Of a stretch of 56,932 nt of DNA, positions 8,093 to 18,917 are shown piece after piece (position 1 is the stretch's first letter; each line of letters starts with the position of its first letter). The translations under genes and the position numbers were made by a program. This DNA comes from JBHENC01 sp051000345 (GTDB lineage: Bacteria > Acidobacteriota > Blastocatellia > Pyrinomonadales > Pyrinomonadaceae), in contig JBPCOJ010000066.1 in assembly GCA_051000345.1 (NCBI GenBank), forward strand, positions 1 through 56,932, given 5' to 3'. The notes under the pieces are model-generated. The model did not search any database. It saw only the letters and a list, made by a program, of their open reading frames with translations, and had not been told where the DNA came from.

Positions 8093-9473
8093 CGAGGAGC
8101 ACCTCCACATCTTTCTCTGATTCCGATTCAGCGTAAACGCGCACGATCGGCTCTGTCCCGGAAGGACGCAGCAGCAGCCACGAACCATCCGCGAAAATAA
8201 ATTTGATTCCATCCAGACGGTTCACGCGCTCGATCTTTCGATTACCGATCTCCGCTGGCTCCTGTTTCAATTTCTCCGGCAAAGCTTCGAGAAGTTCCAG
8301 CGTTAAGCGCACGCCGATTCTGCCGGATTCGACGCGCCCGACCCGCGCATACAAACTTTTTAATTGTTCGGTTAAGCTCGCGCCGCGCGCCGCAACTGCC
8401 TCCGCCGCGAGCAGGCACGCAAGGATGCCATCCTTCTCCGGGTAGTGACCCTTGATCGACAACCCTGCGGATTCTTCGCCGCCGAGAATGATTTTGTCTG
8501 CATTGATTAACTCTCCGATGTATTTGAAGCCGACGGGCGTTTCGTAAACGGGAAGCCCACGCGATTCCGCCACGCGATCAATAAGGTGCGAGGTTGCGAC
8601 GGAGCGCGCCGCGCCGCCAGTCCAGCCGCGTGATTCTGCTAGGTAATCGAAAAGCAAGGCGATCAAAGTATTCGGCGTGATGAATTCGCCGTTCGTATCA
8701 ACAACGCCGAAGCGGTCAGCGTCGCCGTCTGTGGCGAGTCCGAGCGCGCACTTATTTCTCTTCATCGCTTCGCGCAGATCATTTAAGTGCTCTGATTCAG
8801 GCTCCGGCGCGCGCCCGCCGAACATTACATCGCGCCAATCGTGGACGGTTTCAACTTGCACGCCGTGCGCCCGCAATGCTTCATCCAGATAACCGCGCCC
8901 CGTTCCCCACAAAGGATCGTAAGCGTAACGCGCGCCGCCGCGTGCAATCACATCGAAACGAATTTTCGTGGCAAGGTCTGCAATGTAAGCGGGCTTCGGA
9001 TCGTGTACTTCAGCCGGATTCTCGCTTGTAGCCTTAACAGCTTCATTTCCGCGTTGCTGAAACTCTGCGATTAACTGCTCGACCTGTTTGGTGATTTCCG
9101 GCAAAGCAGGCGCGCCGTCGGCAGTTGAAAACTTCATGCCGTTGTATTCGGGCGGATTGTGCGATGCCGTAAAGTTTATGCCGCCTGCCGCTTTTTCGCT
9201 GCGAATCGCGTGAGAGATTGTCGGCGTCGGCGTCGGATGATTGCAGAGAAGCGCGCGAAAACCCGCCGCCGCAATTTCCTTGACGCACTCGGCGGCAAAG
9301 CGCTCGCCCAAAAAGCGCGTGTCATAACCGACGATAATCGTTTTCTGTGCGCTCGATAAATTGGCACTGCGTAGCTGTTCGCAAATAGCGCGCGTGACGG
9401 TGCGCACGCCGTCGAAAGTAAATTCATCAGCGATAATTGCGCGCCAGCCGGATGTGCCAAAACGGATTGTCAT
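8064..9473 (-). CDS. phosphoglucomutase/phosphomannomutase family protein
   Basis: 469 residues of the alpha-D-phosphohexomutase family. All four signature loops are visible: the phosphoserine loop TASHNPPEYNGMKF, the metal loop ATDGDADRFGVVD, the sugar-specificity loop GGEESAGLS and the phosphate-binding loop RPSGTEPIVRVYAE. MTIRFGTSGWRAI is the usual N-terminus and was preferred over an upstream in-frame start at 9557. It would interconvert hexose 1- and 6-phosphates for envelope sugar synthesis; glucose versus mannose versus glucosamine cannot be decided here. Confidence 0.9.
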   Translation of the reverse strand: MTIRFGTSGWRAIIADEFTFDGVRTVTRAICEQLRSANLSSAQKTIIVGYDTRFLGERFAAECVKEIAAAGFRALLCNHPTPTPTISHAIRSEKAAGGINFTASHNPPEYNGMKFSTADGAPALPEITKQVEQLIAEFQQRGNEAVKATSENPAEVHDPKPAYIADLATKIRFDVIARGGARYAYDPLWGTGRGYLDEALRAHGVQVETVHDWRDVMFGGRAPEPESEHLNDLREAMKRNKCALGLATDGDADRFGVVDTNGEFITPNTLIALLFDYLAESRGWTGGAARSVATSHLIDRVAESRGLPVYETPVGFKYIGELINADKIILGGEESAGLSIKGHYPEKDGILACLLAAEAVAARGASLTEQLKSLYARVGRVESGRIGVRLTLELLEALPEKLKQEPAEIGNRKIERVNRLDGIKFIFADGSWLLLRPSGTEPIVRVYAESESEKDVEVLLDEGRKYLLD

Positions 9474-9870
9474 GGTTAAACTTTGAAAATCACTTGTTGC
9501 ATTAGTTTTGCGATGGAAGCCCAAGATGATGTGTGCGGGAAGTGTATGCACTACCATCTAATGCGGTTCGCGGTGCTTCCAATCCTTTGCCGCTCAAACA
9601 CTTAGCGACGAAGTGGCGGGAATGTAGCACGCACCGGAGAGGTAGTAAAGACTTTTCTTTATAACGGTTTACGATGCTAAGTTCAATGTTTACATGAACT
9701 AAACTTAAGCAAGAGCTTAATTAGGCGAACAATCGGCGAACGAAAATCCGCTGTATGGGCAGAAGCGTATGATGTGCTTTAGACAAGAGATATAGCGGCG
9801 GTGCGGGAACGGTGTAGATGTGGAAAAACTTACCTGTAAAGGTAGTCTATACCTTAGCTTATTAAAAATT
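9474..9870. other. intergenic region without a visible gene
   Basis: About 400 bases between two minus-strand genes. It should contain the promoter of the phosphohexomutase/FtsL-like unit. No open frame with a credible ribosome site was found. An AT-rich segment near 9655-9720 carries the inverted words CTTAAG and GCTTAA, but no clear promoter boxes could be assigned. Confidence 0.5.
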
Positions 9871-9912
9871 CATGGTGGCGCGGCAGTTGAAAGAAATTGC
9901 CGCGCCACCATG
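9871..9912 (-). terminator. rho-independent terminator behind the SDR gene
   Basis: A 15-bp perfect stem (CATGGTGGCGCGGCA with its complement) and a 12-base loop, followed on the minus strand by AATTTTTAATAAG. It lies 40 bases after the stop of the short-chain dehydrogenase gene. Confidence 0.8.
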
Positions 9913-9951
9913 ATTCGATAAAAACCGCAATGATTTTGATAAAGAGTAGCG

Positions 9952-10842
9952 TTAGCGCCCATCTTGGCCTTCGATGCGTGCGTATTCAGGCTTGTTTTTG
10001 AGTCCGTCTTGACTGTGGCGCAAGCGAAGAATGCCTTCGGGTTCATCCGTATATTTGGCGAAGTCTCCAATATTGCCGTGCGCGGGCGTAATTCCGCCGT
10101 CGGCGAGCCAGAGCGCTCCCGTTACATAACTCGCCTCTGCGGAGGCGAGAAAGGCATAGACGTTGGCGATTTCTTCGGGCGTGCCGCGTCGCCCGAGCGG
10201 GGTCGAACTGACGGTCATCTTTTCTGTTTTCTTGTCCATCGGCCCGGTTGATTTGTGCGTCCATGCCGTATCAATCGGCCCCGGGCAAACGCAGTTGGCA
10301 CGCACGCCGTAGCGCGCCTGCTCCATCGCAACGCCTTTCATAAAAGCATGAATCGCGGCCTTCGTCGCGCCATATGGAGTGAAATTGGCGATGCCGTTGA
10401 AACCCGCTTCCGAGCCTGCGCTAACGATGTTTCCACGCGTTTGCTGCAAGTGAGGCAAAGCAAATTTGGTCATCAAAAAGACGGAGCGGACATTCGCCCA
10501 CATCAAGCGATCAAAGGTTTCAAGCGGAAAGTTCTGCGTTTCCTCCATGCCGTCAAAATAGCCCGCGTTATTGACGAGCACATCGAGCTTGCCGAATTCG
10601 CTGACGGCGAACTCCACGCATTCACGCGCCTGTCGTTCTTCGGCAACGTCCGCTTCAATAGAAACGGCTGTGCCGCCGCGTTCCACTATGTGCGCGGCGA
10701 CATCTCGAACCGGATCGCCGTATAAACCGTTGACGATAACCGCCGCGCCTTCGTAGGCGAACTTATGTGCGATGGCTTCGCCGATGCCCGTGCCTGCGCC
10801 CGTGACGATAGCGACTTTGCCTTTTAATCGGGGTTCTCCCAT
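9952..10842 (-). CDS. short-chain dehydrogenase/reductase
   Basis: 296 residues of classical SDR type. The cofactor motif TGAGTGIG is at about residues 14-21, NNAG at 91-94, and the catalytic Tyr157-x3-Lys161 in PYGATKAAIH. Classical SDRs oxidise or reduce alcohols and ketones with NAD(P). The C-terminus is about 40 residues longer than the minimal 250-residue form. Substrate unknown. Transcribed alone, ended by the hairpin at 9871-9912. Confidence 0.88.
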   Translation of the reverse strand: MGEPRLKGKVAIVTGAGTGIGEAIAHKFAYEGAAVIVNGLYGDPVRDVAAHIVERGGTAVSIEADVAEERQARECVEFAVSEFGKLDVLVNNAGYFDGMEETQNFPLETFDRLMWANVRSVFLMTKFALPHLQQTRGNIVSAGSEAGFNGIANFTPYGATKAAIHAFMKGVAMEQARYGVRANCVCPGPIDTAWTHKSTGPMDKKTEKMTVSSTPLGRRGTPEEIANVYAFLASAEASYVTGALWLADGGITPAHGNIGDFAKYTDEPEGILRLRHSQDGLKNKPEYARIEGQDGR

Positions 10843-11276
10843 ATTCGTTTTCTCCTTTTCGGCCTAGCTGTTGATTTATTTTTACGACTGAGCGTGCGGA
10901 TTAAATTAACTCGACGGTTTCCCGCGTTTGCCCGCGACGCTCATAATCTTTTCGTGTTAAGTGTATGCGCGGCATGTTATCACAGGCCGGAATTTACAAG
11001 CGTGCGGCATTGCTATTTTAGCTTGAATCTTGCTTGAGTGAGTCGGTGCGTCGGATTTTGGAAGCTGTATATTTCAGATACAAAGAAGCTGCCGTTTTCG
11101 ACTTTATAAACTGCGCCCGGAGTGCCTGTTTCAAAAAACAAGCGGAAAATTGCCTTAAATAAACAAATCCGGTGGTTCGGCGAATATAAGGCATAGCCGT
11201 TGCTTCCAGCCTTTCTAAACGACAATCGGTGTCGGAAAACATACGCTTTATAACACCACCGCAGAGGAGAATAGAA
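10843..11276. other. intergenic region upstream of the LysM gene
   Basis: About 430 bases between divergent genes. It must hold the promoters of the SDR gene (leftward) and the BON-LysM gene (rightward). A GAGGAG ribosome site sits directly before 11277. No convincing gene; a minus-strand open frame here runs into the LysM gene and lacks protein-like composition. Confidence 0.5.
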
Positions 11277-11768
11277 ATGGGACTTTTCGATAAAATGTTC
11301 GGTCACGGCGCGGCACAAGCGCAGCAAGCGCAGGGCGCGGATCAACGCTTTAATTCGCTCAAACAGAAGTACGGCACTGTGCTCAACGCCATTCAGCAGC
11401 AGCAAGTACAGCTACAAAACCTGCACGTTCAGGACAACAAGCTTTTCATCAAAGGCGTCGCCTCCAGCGAAGACGCTAAAAATGCTGTTTGGGATCAAAT
11501 CAAACTCGTCGATCAAAATAACGATCAAGACCTGACCTGCGAAATTGACGTTGACGAAAGCAAAGCGCAGCAGGGCGATGGCGGCGGCGATCAGCAGGGA
11601 GGCGAATCTTACACGGTGCAGGCTGGCGACACGCTCTCCAAAATCAGCAAGCATTTCTATGGCGACTCGAATGAGTTTATGCGTATCTACTACGCCAATC
11701 AGGGCACTTTAAGCGATCCTGACAAGATTCGTGTCGGGCAGGAACTCGTTATTCCGTCGGGTAATTAG
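11277..11768 (+). CDS. BON and LysM domain protein (Kbp/YgaU-like)
   Basis: 163 residues from an ATG behind GAGGAG. An N-terminal segment MGLFDKMFG leads into a BON-like domain (about 20-100: hydrophobic strand pattern LHVQDNKLFIKGVASSEDAKNAVW) and a C-terminal LysM domain (about 115-160: YTVQAGDTLSKISKHFYG to VGQELVIP). The same BON-LysM order is found in E. coli Kbp (YgaU), a cytoplasmic potassium-binding protein. No signal peptide is visible, which also fits Kbp rather than a cell-wall protein. Confidence 0.85.
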   Translation: MGLFDKMFGHGAAQAQQAQGADQRFNSLKQKYGTVLNAIQQQQVQLQNLHVQDNKLFIKGVASSEDAKNAVWDQIKLVDQNNDQDLTCEIDVDESKAQQGDGGGDQQGGESYTVQAGDTLSKISKHFYGDSNEFMRIYYANQGTLSDPDKIRVGQELVIPSGN

Positions 11769-11819
11769 AAGAGTCATTTAGCCACCGGCAACGCCTCGCT
11801 CAAAGTTGTCACGTTATGG

Positions 11820-11858
11820 AAAGCAAAGAAGCACAAGCCATTCGTGCTTCTTTGCTTT
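11820..11858 (+). terminator. rho-independent terminator after the LysM gene
   Basis: A 15-bp stem (AAAGCAAAGAAGCAC and its complement) with a 9-base loop. The 3' arm ends in a T-rich stretch (TTTGCTTTTT). It lies 52 bases after the stop codon. Confidence 0.8.
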
Positions 11859-12215
11859 TTAGGTTTGCGTTTACGTGCTCCATCAAAAAATTCGACCAAC
11901 AAACATCCGTAGTATTTAGCCGCCGTGCCAAAAGGCTACATGCAATAGTTAATAAAAGAATTTGACTCAAACTGACCCACGAAGCACTTAGGTCACTAAA
12001 CTGTAATAATAGACTAACACGCAAACCCCTTAATTCTTTTATGGTTGCTTAATGGGAGGGGTGTTGGTATGCTGATTGCTCATGCAGGCAGATTGGACTT
12101 TGTTAATTAATCGTTAAGCTTTCGCCTACGGTGTAATCAAGCGCCAAATGAGCGATACGGCGGCTGACTATTTTGCGTTATCGCCCGCCATAATAATTCA
12201 CATAAAGGAAAAATA
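11859..12215. other. leader region of the radical SAM gene
   Basis: About 350 AT-rich bases with no credible open frame. A purine-rich ribosome site (AAAGGA) lies just before the ATG at 12216. Promoter boxes could not be fixed with confidence. Confidence 0.5.
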
Positions 12216-14252
<2,037 letters not shown>

Positions 14253-14279
14253 CTGAATACCGACGCCTGATGTTTATTT

Positions 14280-14319
14280 AAGAACTCCGCGAACAGTCTT
14301 CAAGGTTCGCGGAGTTCTT
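14280..14319 (+). terminator. rho-independent terminator after the radical SAM gene
   Basis: A 15-bp perfect stem (AAGAACTCCGCGAAC with its complement) and a 10-base loop, beginning 28 bases after the stop codon. Confidence 0.8.
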
Positions 14320-14510
14320 ATTGCGGGCGCATCGCGTCAGACATGCCACGCGCAAACCGTTTCGTGGCAAGCGAACAACTAGACTGCTTGCGAAAAAGAC
14401 GCGAGCGCGCTTGACCGTTACGGCTTCGAGCGTGTTAAATACAAGGTTTGAGTTAGTGCTCTTAACAATTCAAATTTCAAACAAAGAATCAATCTATCAC
14501 GGAGAGAAGA

Positions 14511-14714
14511 ATGGCGATTGTTACTATCAACCAAGGCGAATCGATTGAAAGCGCGCTTAGACGTTTCAAGCGTCGCGTGATGACCGAAGAGATTATCAAG
14601 GATGCGAAGCGTCATGCGTTTTTCATGCCGCCCGGACAAAAAGCGAAATTGAAATCTGCCCTCGCGCGCAAGCGCAATAAAAAGAAGGGGCGTCCGCGTC
14701 CGCCGCGTGATTAA
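14511..14714 (+). CDS. rpsU: 30S ribosomal protein S21
   Basis: 67 residues with the full bS21 pattern: ESIESALRRFKRRV, an acidic-basic middle and a very basic tail (ARKRNKKKGRPRPPRD). It joins the 30S platform near the 16S 3' end and aids initiation. The ATG is preceded by GGAGAGAAG. It stands apart from other ribosomal genes. Confidence 0.95.
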   Translation: MAIVTINQGESIESALRRFKRRVMTEEIIKDAKRHAFFMPPGQKAKLKSALARKRNKKKGRPRPPRD

Positions 14715-14730
14715 ACGCGCGACTGGTTTT

Positions 14731-14770
14731 ATTTTTCCGCACAAATTATTTTCCGCACAAATTATTTTCT
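14731..14770. repeat. 16-bp tandem duplication
   Basis: TTTTCCGCACAAATTA occurs twice in direct tandem (14731-14746 and 14747-14762), followed by a third partial copy (TTTTCTGC). It lies 16 bases after the rpsU stop. Probably a neutral slippage product. Confidence 0.8.
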
Positions 14771-14943
14771 GCGATTTTGGCTTTGAGTATTTCCGCGAGA
14801 AGCTTTGTCGCGCGATTCCTGCTCGATGCGCCTTTCAAATCTTTTCGATGCTTACGGTATTGATATTGATGCGCATTAGTCTGCCCATCGTCGTTTGATG
14901 ACGTTTGCGAATTCCTTATTAAGTGTTTTGTCGTGCCTGTCTT

Positions 14944-15717
14944 ATGACGCGTATCCTGCTTACAAACGACGACGGCATACACTCCGACGGGCTTATTAAG
15001 TTGGAAGAAGCGCTCGGCGAAATCGGTGATGTCTACACGGTTGCGCCCGCTTCGGAGATGAGCGGCGCGTCGCATAGCCTGACGCTTTCCCGCCCTTTGC
15101 GCATACGCCGCATTGACGAACGGCACTGGAGCGTTGACGGCACGCCAACGGATTGCGTGACGCTTGCGCTCAACAATATTCTTCCAGCGGAAGATGTGCG
15201 CCCGGATATTTGCGTTTCCGGCATTAATCACGGCGGCAACTTGGGCGACGATGCGACTTATTCCGGCACGGTGGCGGGCGCACTCGAAGCGACGATATTG
15301 GGCGTGAAGGGTTTGGCCTTTAGTCTCGTGGCGCGTGAGGAATTCGATTTCACATACGCCGCAGAATTCGCTGTTGTCGCCGTCCGCAAAGTTTTACAGG
15401 AAGGCTTGCCGGAAGGCACGCTGCTTAACATCAATTTTCCGCCCGGTCAAATTAAAGGCACGCGCGTCACACGGCAGGGCATTAAAAACGCCCGTCCCGT
15501 TATTACAGAACACCTCGACCCGCGCGGCAAAGCTTATTACTGGATCGGCGAAGAACATTTAAGCCACGACAGCTCTGACGGAACCGATTATCAAGCCGTT
15601 GCGCAAGGCTTTGTTTCCATTACTCCGCTCAAAAGCGATATGACGGATCACCGCGCGCTTAAAGCAATAGAGAACTGGAACGACATTCTCGCGCATGAAA
15701 CTTTGCCGAACGTCTAG
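14944..15717 (+). CDS. surE: 5'/3'-nucleotidase SurE
   Basis: 257 residues starting MTRILLTNDDGIHSDG, the diagnostic SurE N-terminus in which Asp9-Asp10 bind the metal. SGASHSLTLSRPLR, SVDGTPTDCV and VSGINHGGNLGDDATYSGTV complete the active site. SurE dephosphorylates nucleoside monophosphates, and also short polyphosphate in some species. The ATG at 14944 was chosen over an upstream in-frame ATG because it fits the family; no strong ribosome site is visible. It is followed by pcm, the classical surE-pcm pairing. Confidence 0.93.
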   Translation: MTRILLTNDDGIHSDGLIKLEEALGEIGDVYTVAPASEMSGASHSLTLSRPLRIRRIDERHWSVDGTPTDCVTLALNNILPAEDVRPDICVSGINHGGNLGDDATYSGTVAGALEATILGVKGLAFSLVAREEFDFTYAAEFAVVAVRKVLQEGLPEGTLLNINFPPGQIKGTRVTRQGIKNARPVITEHLDPRGKAYYWIGEEHLSHDSSDGTDYQAVAQGFVSITPLKSDMTDHRALKAIENWNDILAHETLPNV

Positions 15718-15796
15718 CGCGACCAAGTGGTGTAAACTCCGCGCCCGAAAAACTTAAGTTATAAATTCCGTAGCCTTTTCTACATCCTTAACTATT

Positions 15797-16486
15797 TTGA
15801 ACCACGCACCGCCGCCGTCCCTGCGACCCGCCTCGCTTTCCGCCGACTATCGCATTCCGCGCGAGCGCATGATCGAGCGTTTGCGTGAGCAATATGGCAT
15901 ACGTGATACGCGCGTGCTGGAAGCGATGCGAAGCGTGCCGCGCCACGTCTTTGTGCCGGAAGCTTTGCAGTCGCGCGCTTACGGCGACCACGCTTTGCCG
16001 ATTGCCAGAGAGCAAACCATCTCGCAACCGTTCATCGTCGCGCGCATGTCGGAATTGCTGGAAGCGAATGATCGTAGCCGCGTGCTGGAAATCGGCGCTG
16101 GCTCCGGCTATCAAACAGCCGTTTTGTCAAAACTCGCCGCGCAGGTTTACTCTATCGAACGCATCGCAGACCTCGCGCGGGAAGCGCAGTCGCGCATTCG
16201 CAGTCTTGGCATTTACAACGCGACGGTAAAATGTTTTGACGGCACGCTCGGATGGAGCGCGCACGCGCCTTATGACGGCATACTCGTCGCGGCGGGCGGC
16301 CCCGAAGTGCCAGAACCTCTGCTCGCGCAACTAGGCATCGGCGGACGCCTCGTGATACCCGTCGGCGCAACGCGCGAATCACAAACTCTTGTTCGTGTTA
16401 CCAAAACAGACAAAGGTTACGAGCGCGAAGATCACGGCGCGTGTGCCTTTGTTCCGCTCATAGGGCATTACGGCTGGCGCGTCTGA
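15797..16486 (+). CDS. pcm: protein-L-isoaspartate O-methyltransferase
   Basis: 229 residues. Core motifs are RHVFVPEALQSRAYGDHALPI, ISQPFIVARMSELL and the SAM-binding VLEIGAGSGYQTAVLS. The enzyme methylates isoaspartyl residues to start repair of aged proteins. The first available start is TTG at 15797; an ATG at 15869 would remove 24 poorly conserved residues. It lies 79 bases after surE on the same strand. Confidence 0.9.
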   Translation: MNHAPPPSLRPASLSADYRIPRERMIERLREQYGIRDTRVLEAMRSVPRHVFVPEALQSRAYGDHALPIAREQTISQPFIVARMSELLEANDRSRVLEIGAGSGYQTAVLSKLAAQVYSIERIADLAREAQSRIRSLGIYNATVKCFDGTLGWSAHAPYDGILVAAGGPEVPEPLLAQLGIGGRLVIPVGATRESQTLVRVTKTDKGYEREDHGACAFVPLIGHYGWRV

Positions 16487-16581
16487 ATACTTTTCAACGC
16501 TTCGCAATTCGTTGTGGGATAGTTCATTGTAAGGATTTTTAACGTAGCACGAATCGTTCTTAATCATCGGAGCAACTTCAA

Positions 16582-17226
16582 TTGATCGCTCGTATAATCG
16601 GAATACTGTCAGGGTTCATCGTCGCAGTTATCAGCGCGCTCGGCTATTCGGGCATTGTGTTGCTGATGGCAATCGAGTCCGCGTGCATTCCTTTGCCGTC
16701 CGAAGTGATTATGCCGTTTTCGGGCTATCTGGTTTACACGGGGCGCTTCAATCTGTTGGCTGTCGGCGTCGCGGGCGCACTCGGCTGCGTGCTCGGCTCG
16801 CTCGTCGCTTACTGGGTCGGGATGCACGGCGGGCGACGCTTGATCGAACGCTACGGGCGTTTTATCTTAATCTCGACGCACGATCTCGATTTGGCTGACA
16901 GATGGTTCGCGCGCTACGGCGAAATAATTGTTTTCGCCAGCCGCTTGCTGCCCGTCGTGCGTACCTTCATCGCGTTTCCGGCGGGCGTCGCGCGCATGAA
17001 TCTATCGCGGTTTATTCTTTACACTTTCGCAGGGTCGCTGCCGTGGTGTCTGGGGCTTGCGTATATCGGGCAAAAGCTCGGCGAAGAGTGGGACAAGAAT
17101 GAAACGCTGAAGTCTTGGTTCCATCGTTTCGATTTTGTGATCGGCATTATCGGTCTGCTCTTTGCAGTCTGGTGGGTCTGGCGACACATTAAAAACTCGC
17201 GCGCCGAAGGCAGCACCATCGCATAA
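16582..17226 (+). CDS. DedA family membrane protein
   Basis: 214 residues with about five hydrophobic segments. The DedA/SNARE-associated signature is clear: ESACIPLPSEVIMPFSGYLVY near the N-terminus, later RLLPVVRTFIAFPAGVARM and AGSLPWCLGLAYIG. DedA proteins are inner-membrane transporters, some recently shown to flip undecaprenyl phosphate or phospholipids; which applies here is unknown. It begins with TTG. Confidence 0.88.
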   Translation: MIARIIGILSGFIVAVISALGYSGIVLLMAIESACIPLPSEVIMPFSGYLVYTGRFNLLAVGVAGALGCVLGSLVAYWVGMHGGRRLIERYGRFILISTHDLDLADRWFARYGEIIVFASRLLPVVRTFIAFPAGVARMNLSRFILYTFAGSLPWCLGLAYIGQKLGEEWDKNETLKSWFHRFDFVIGIIGLLFAVWWVWRHIKNSRAEGSTIA

Positions 17227-17273
17227 GTTTACGAATCAAAATGCTATATCGTTTTCACGGTGTGAGCGGTGCG

Positions 17274-17302
17274 TTGACATGCGCGCGGGTCTCGCCTAGA
17301 AT
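17274..17302 (+). promoter_or_regulatory. sigma-70 promoter of tRNA-Pro
   Basis: TTGACA at 17274-17279 and TAGAAT at 17297-17302 are separated by 17 bases; transcription would begin about 15 bases before the mature tRNA. Confidence 0.8.
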
Positions 17303-17325
17303 CCACAAGCGTTAAGTCAATTTAT

Positions 17326-17399
17326 CGGGGCGTAGCGCAGTCTGGTAGCGCGCTCGGTTCGGGGCCGAGAGGCCGGAGGTTCGAATCCTCTCGCCCCGA
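17326..17399 (+). tRNA. tRNA-Pro (anticodon CGG)
   Basis: A 74-base cloverleaf: the acceptor stem CGGGGCG pairs with CGCCCCG, the anticodon arm is CTCGG-TTCGGGG-CCGAG with anticodon CGG, and the T arm contains GGTTCGAATCC. The discriminator is A and no CCA is encoded. It reads CCG. The 3' end is the likely attachment site of the prophage whose integrase lies 37 bases downstream. Confidence 0.95.
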
Positions 17400-17413
17400 T
17401 TACAAATAAATGG

Positions 17414-17445
17414 AAGCGCCTGAGCTAGTTACAGCTCAGGCGCTT
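17414..17445. terminator. bidirectional terminator between tRNA-Pro and int
   Basis: A 13-bp stem (AAGCGCCTGAGCT with AGCTCAGGCGCTT) and a 6-base loop, followed by TTTGCTTTTT on the plus strand. The right arm also encodes the last codons and the stop of the integrase on the other strand. Confidence 0.8.
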
Positions 17446-18584
17446 TTGCTTTTTACAAGCTGCAAATTTCCGCTTGTGTCCAAATTGTGGCCGTTTGCTA
17501 CGATTTTCAGGACTGTGCCGCCCGCCGCGGAGCGCCGGGTAAGCTGCGTCGCGCGTGTGTAGCGCTGCGTTGTCTTGAAATCCGCGTGCCCCATGAGTTG
17601 CATAATCGTATATGCTTCATAGCCCTGTTCGGCGAGGCGTGTCCCGAAAGTCGCGCGCAAATCGTAGAACCATAGGTTTTCGATTCCGGCGAGAAGGCAC
17701 GCGGTGTGAAACGAGCGCTTAAAGTGGCCGTAAGGCTTTTTTGTTTTCGGGTTAGCGAAAAGATAATCGTCCGGCTTTTTACCTTTGCATAGATTAAGGA
17801 ACGTCTCGCGAAGTTCCGGGCCGAAGAGGTCGAGCGGCACTTCACGGTTTTTGCGTGTCTTCGTGCGCGCGGCGATGACGACGCCTCGCGCGAAGTCTAC
17901 CTGATCGCGTCGAAGGTTTCTGAGTTCGATTGGTCGAAGGCCCGTGCCGAGCGCAACGGTGACAACTGCTTTCAGATGCTTGCGCTTCGGCTCTCCGTCG
18001 TCGAGCACGCTCATCAAAACGGGTTCCTCTTCGGGCAGCAAATAGCGATAGCGTTCATTGTCGAGTTTGAACTTTTTCACTTTGCTGCACGGGTTGAAAT
18101 CCGCTTTGTCCATTTCGATAGCGAGAGTGTAAATGCGGCTCAACATCTCGAAGTGGCGGTTGACAGTAGCGAGTGCGGGCATGGTGCCTTTGAAAGTCGG
18201 CGTGTTGAGTAAATCGCGCTTGAATTTCTCGATCATAAACGGAGTAATCTCGCGCAACGCTTTTCCTTCGAAGTGTTTTTTGATGACCGGCGCGCCGTAC
18301 TCATCGTTTTTCCATGATCGCTTATTGGTCTTCGACCACGGCAAAAACACTTCGTCGATGAAGTCTTCGATTTTATCCGCCCCGGACTCCACTGTGCCGT
18401 AGGAATGATCGAAGACGGATTGTTTGATTTTCGATTCGGCTTGCTCGGCTTCCCATTTCGTGCGGGCTTCGGGGATGCTGCCGCGATAGCGGTTGCCGCT
18501 TAATCGAAAGGCGTAATGGTAGTGCATACAGTCGCCTGAATGACGATGCTTTTTCTGGCAAGTACCTCGTAAATAGACTGACAT
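17436..18584 (-). CDS. int: tyrosine recombinase, phage integrase
   Basis: 382 residues from an ATG behind AAGGAG; an upstream extension is open but lacks these signs. The N-terminal half holds an arm-binding region and a SAM-like core-binding domain (DFIDEVFLPW to RIYTLAIEM). The catalytic domain has the first Arg in GTGLRPIELRNLR, then YDLRATFGTRL, LMGHADFKTTQRY with the nucleophilic Tyr. The first box II residue is Tyr where most have His (H-x-x-R). It catalyses integration into tRNA-Pro. The 3' end overlaps the terminator hairpin. Confidence 0.93.
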   Translation of the reverse strand: MSVYLRGTCQKKHRHSGDCMHYHYAFRLSGNRYRGSIPEARTKWEAEQAESKIKQSVFDHSYGTVESGADKIEDFIDEVFLPWSKTNKRSWKNDEYGAPVIKKHFEGKALREITPFMIEKFKRDLLNTPTFKGTMPALATVNRHFEMLSRIYTLAIEMDKADFNPCSKVKKFKLDNERYRYLLPEEEPVLMSVLDDGEPKRKHLKAVVTVALGTGLRPIELRNLRRDQVDFARGVVIAARTKTRKNREVPLDLFGPELRETFLNLCKGKKPDDYLFANPKTKKPYGHFKRSFHTACLLAGIENLWFYDLRATFGTRLAEQGYEAYTIMQLMGHADFKTTQRYTRATQLTRRSAAGGTVLKIVANGHNLDTSGNLQLVKSKSA

Positions 18585-18663
18585 TGTTTCTCCTTGTTGG
18601 TGATTGCAGCCACCGCCGGAGAGTTCCAAGGCGGCGATATTAGCAGCAGTCGGGAGAGGGCGT

Positions 18664-18870
18664 CTATTTTCGTTCGCCCTTCGACCACGGAATAATTTCA
18701 TTGAGGTCAAAAAGCAGCTTGCCGGTTGGTTTGTGAAACGGAATCTTTTTCTGCGCAACCTTTTCGTAAATGGAGCGCGGTTTGAGATTTAGAAATTTAG
18801 CGATCTCTTTGACGCCGACAAAATCCGGCGCGGGCTTGGTTGGTGTCGCCAAACGTAATTGTGCGCTCAT
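18664..18870 (-). CDS. excisionase-like small HTH protein
   Basis: 68 residues with a winged/MerR-type helix-turn-helix (FVGVKEIAKFLNLKPRSIYEKVAQKKIPFHK) and a following basic wing (TGKLLFDLNEIIPW). This is the layout of phage excisionases and AlpA-like directionality factors. Its position just upstream of int on the same strand supports that role. A good ribosome site (AAGGAAA) precedes the ATG. One of the four palindromic sites of this prophage (18888-18910) lies directly upstream. Confidence 0.75.
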   Translation of the reverse strand: MSAQLRLATPTKPAPDFVGVKEIAKFLNLKPRSIYEKVAQKKIPFHKPTGKLLFDLNEIIPWSKGERK

Positions 18871-18887
18871 AATTTAGTTTCCTTGTT

Positions 18888-18910
18888 TGACTCAAATTCG
18901 TTTTAAGTGA
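18888..18910. promoter_or_regulatory. palindromic site copy 1 (CGTTTTAAGTGA family)
   Basis: TGACTCAAATTCG followed by TTTTAAGTGA resembles the perfect palindrome at 24429-24450 with one inserted base. It is in the 47-base gap between the zinc-ribbon gene and the xis-like gene. The 12-base word CGTTTTAAGTGA recurs exactly at 35772-35783. Confidence 0.55.
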
Positions 18911-18917
18911 AGAGCGG

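Noticed and set aside
11013..11405. Minus-strand open frame upstream of and into the LysM gene
   Set aside because: No ribosome site, Leu/Arg-rich without domain features, and it overlaps a clear gene.
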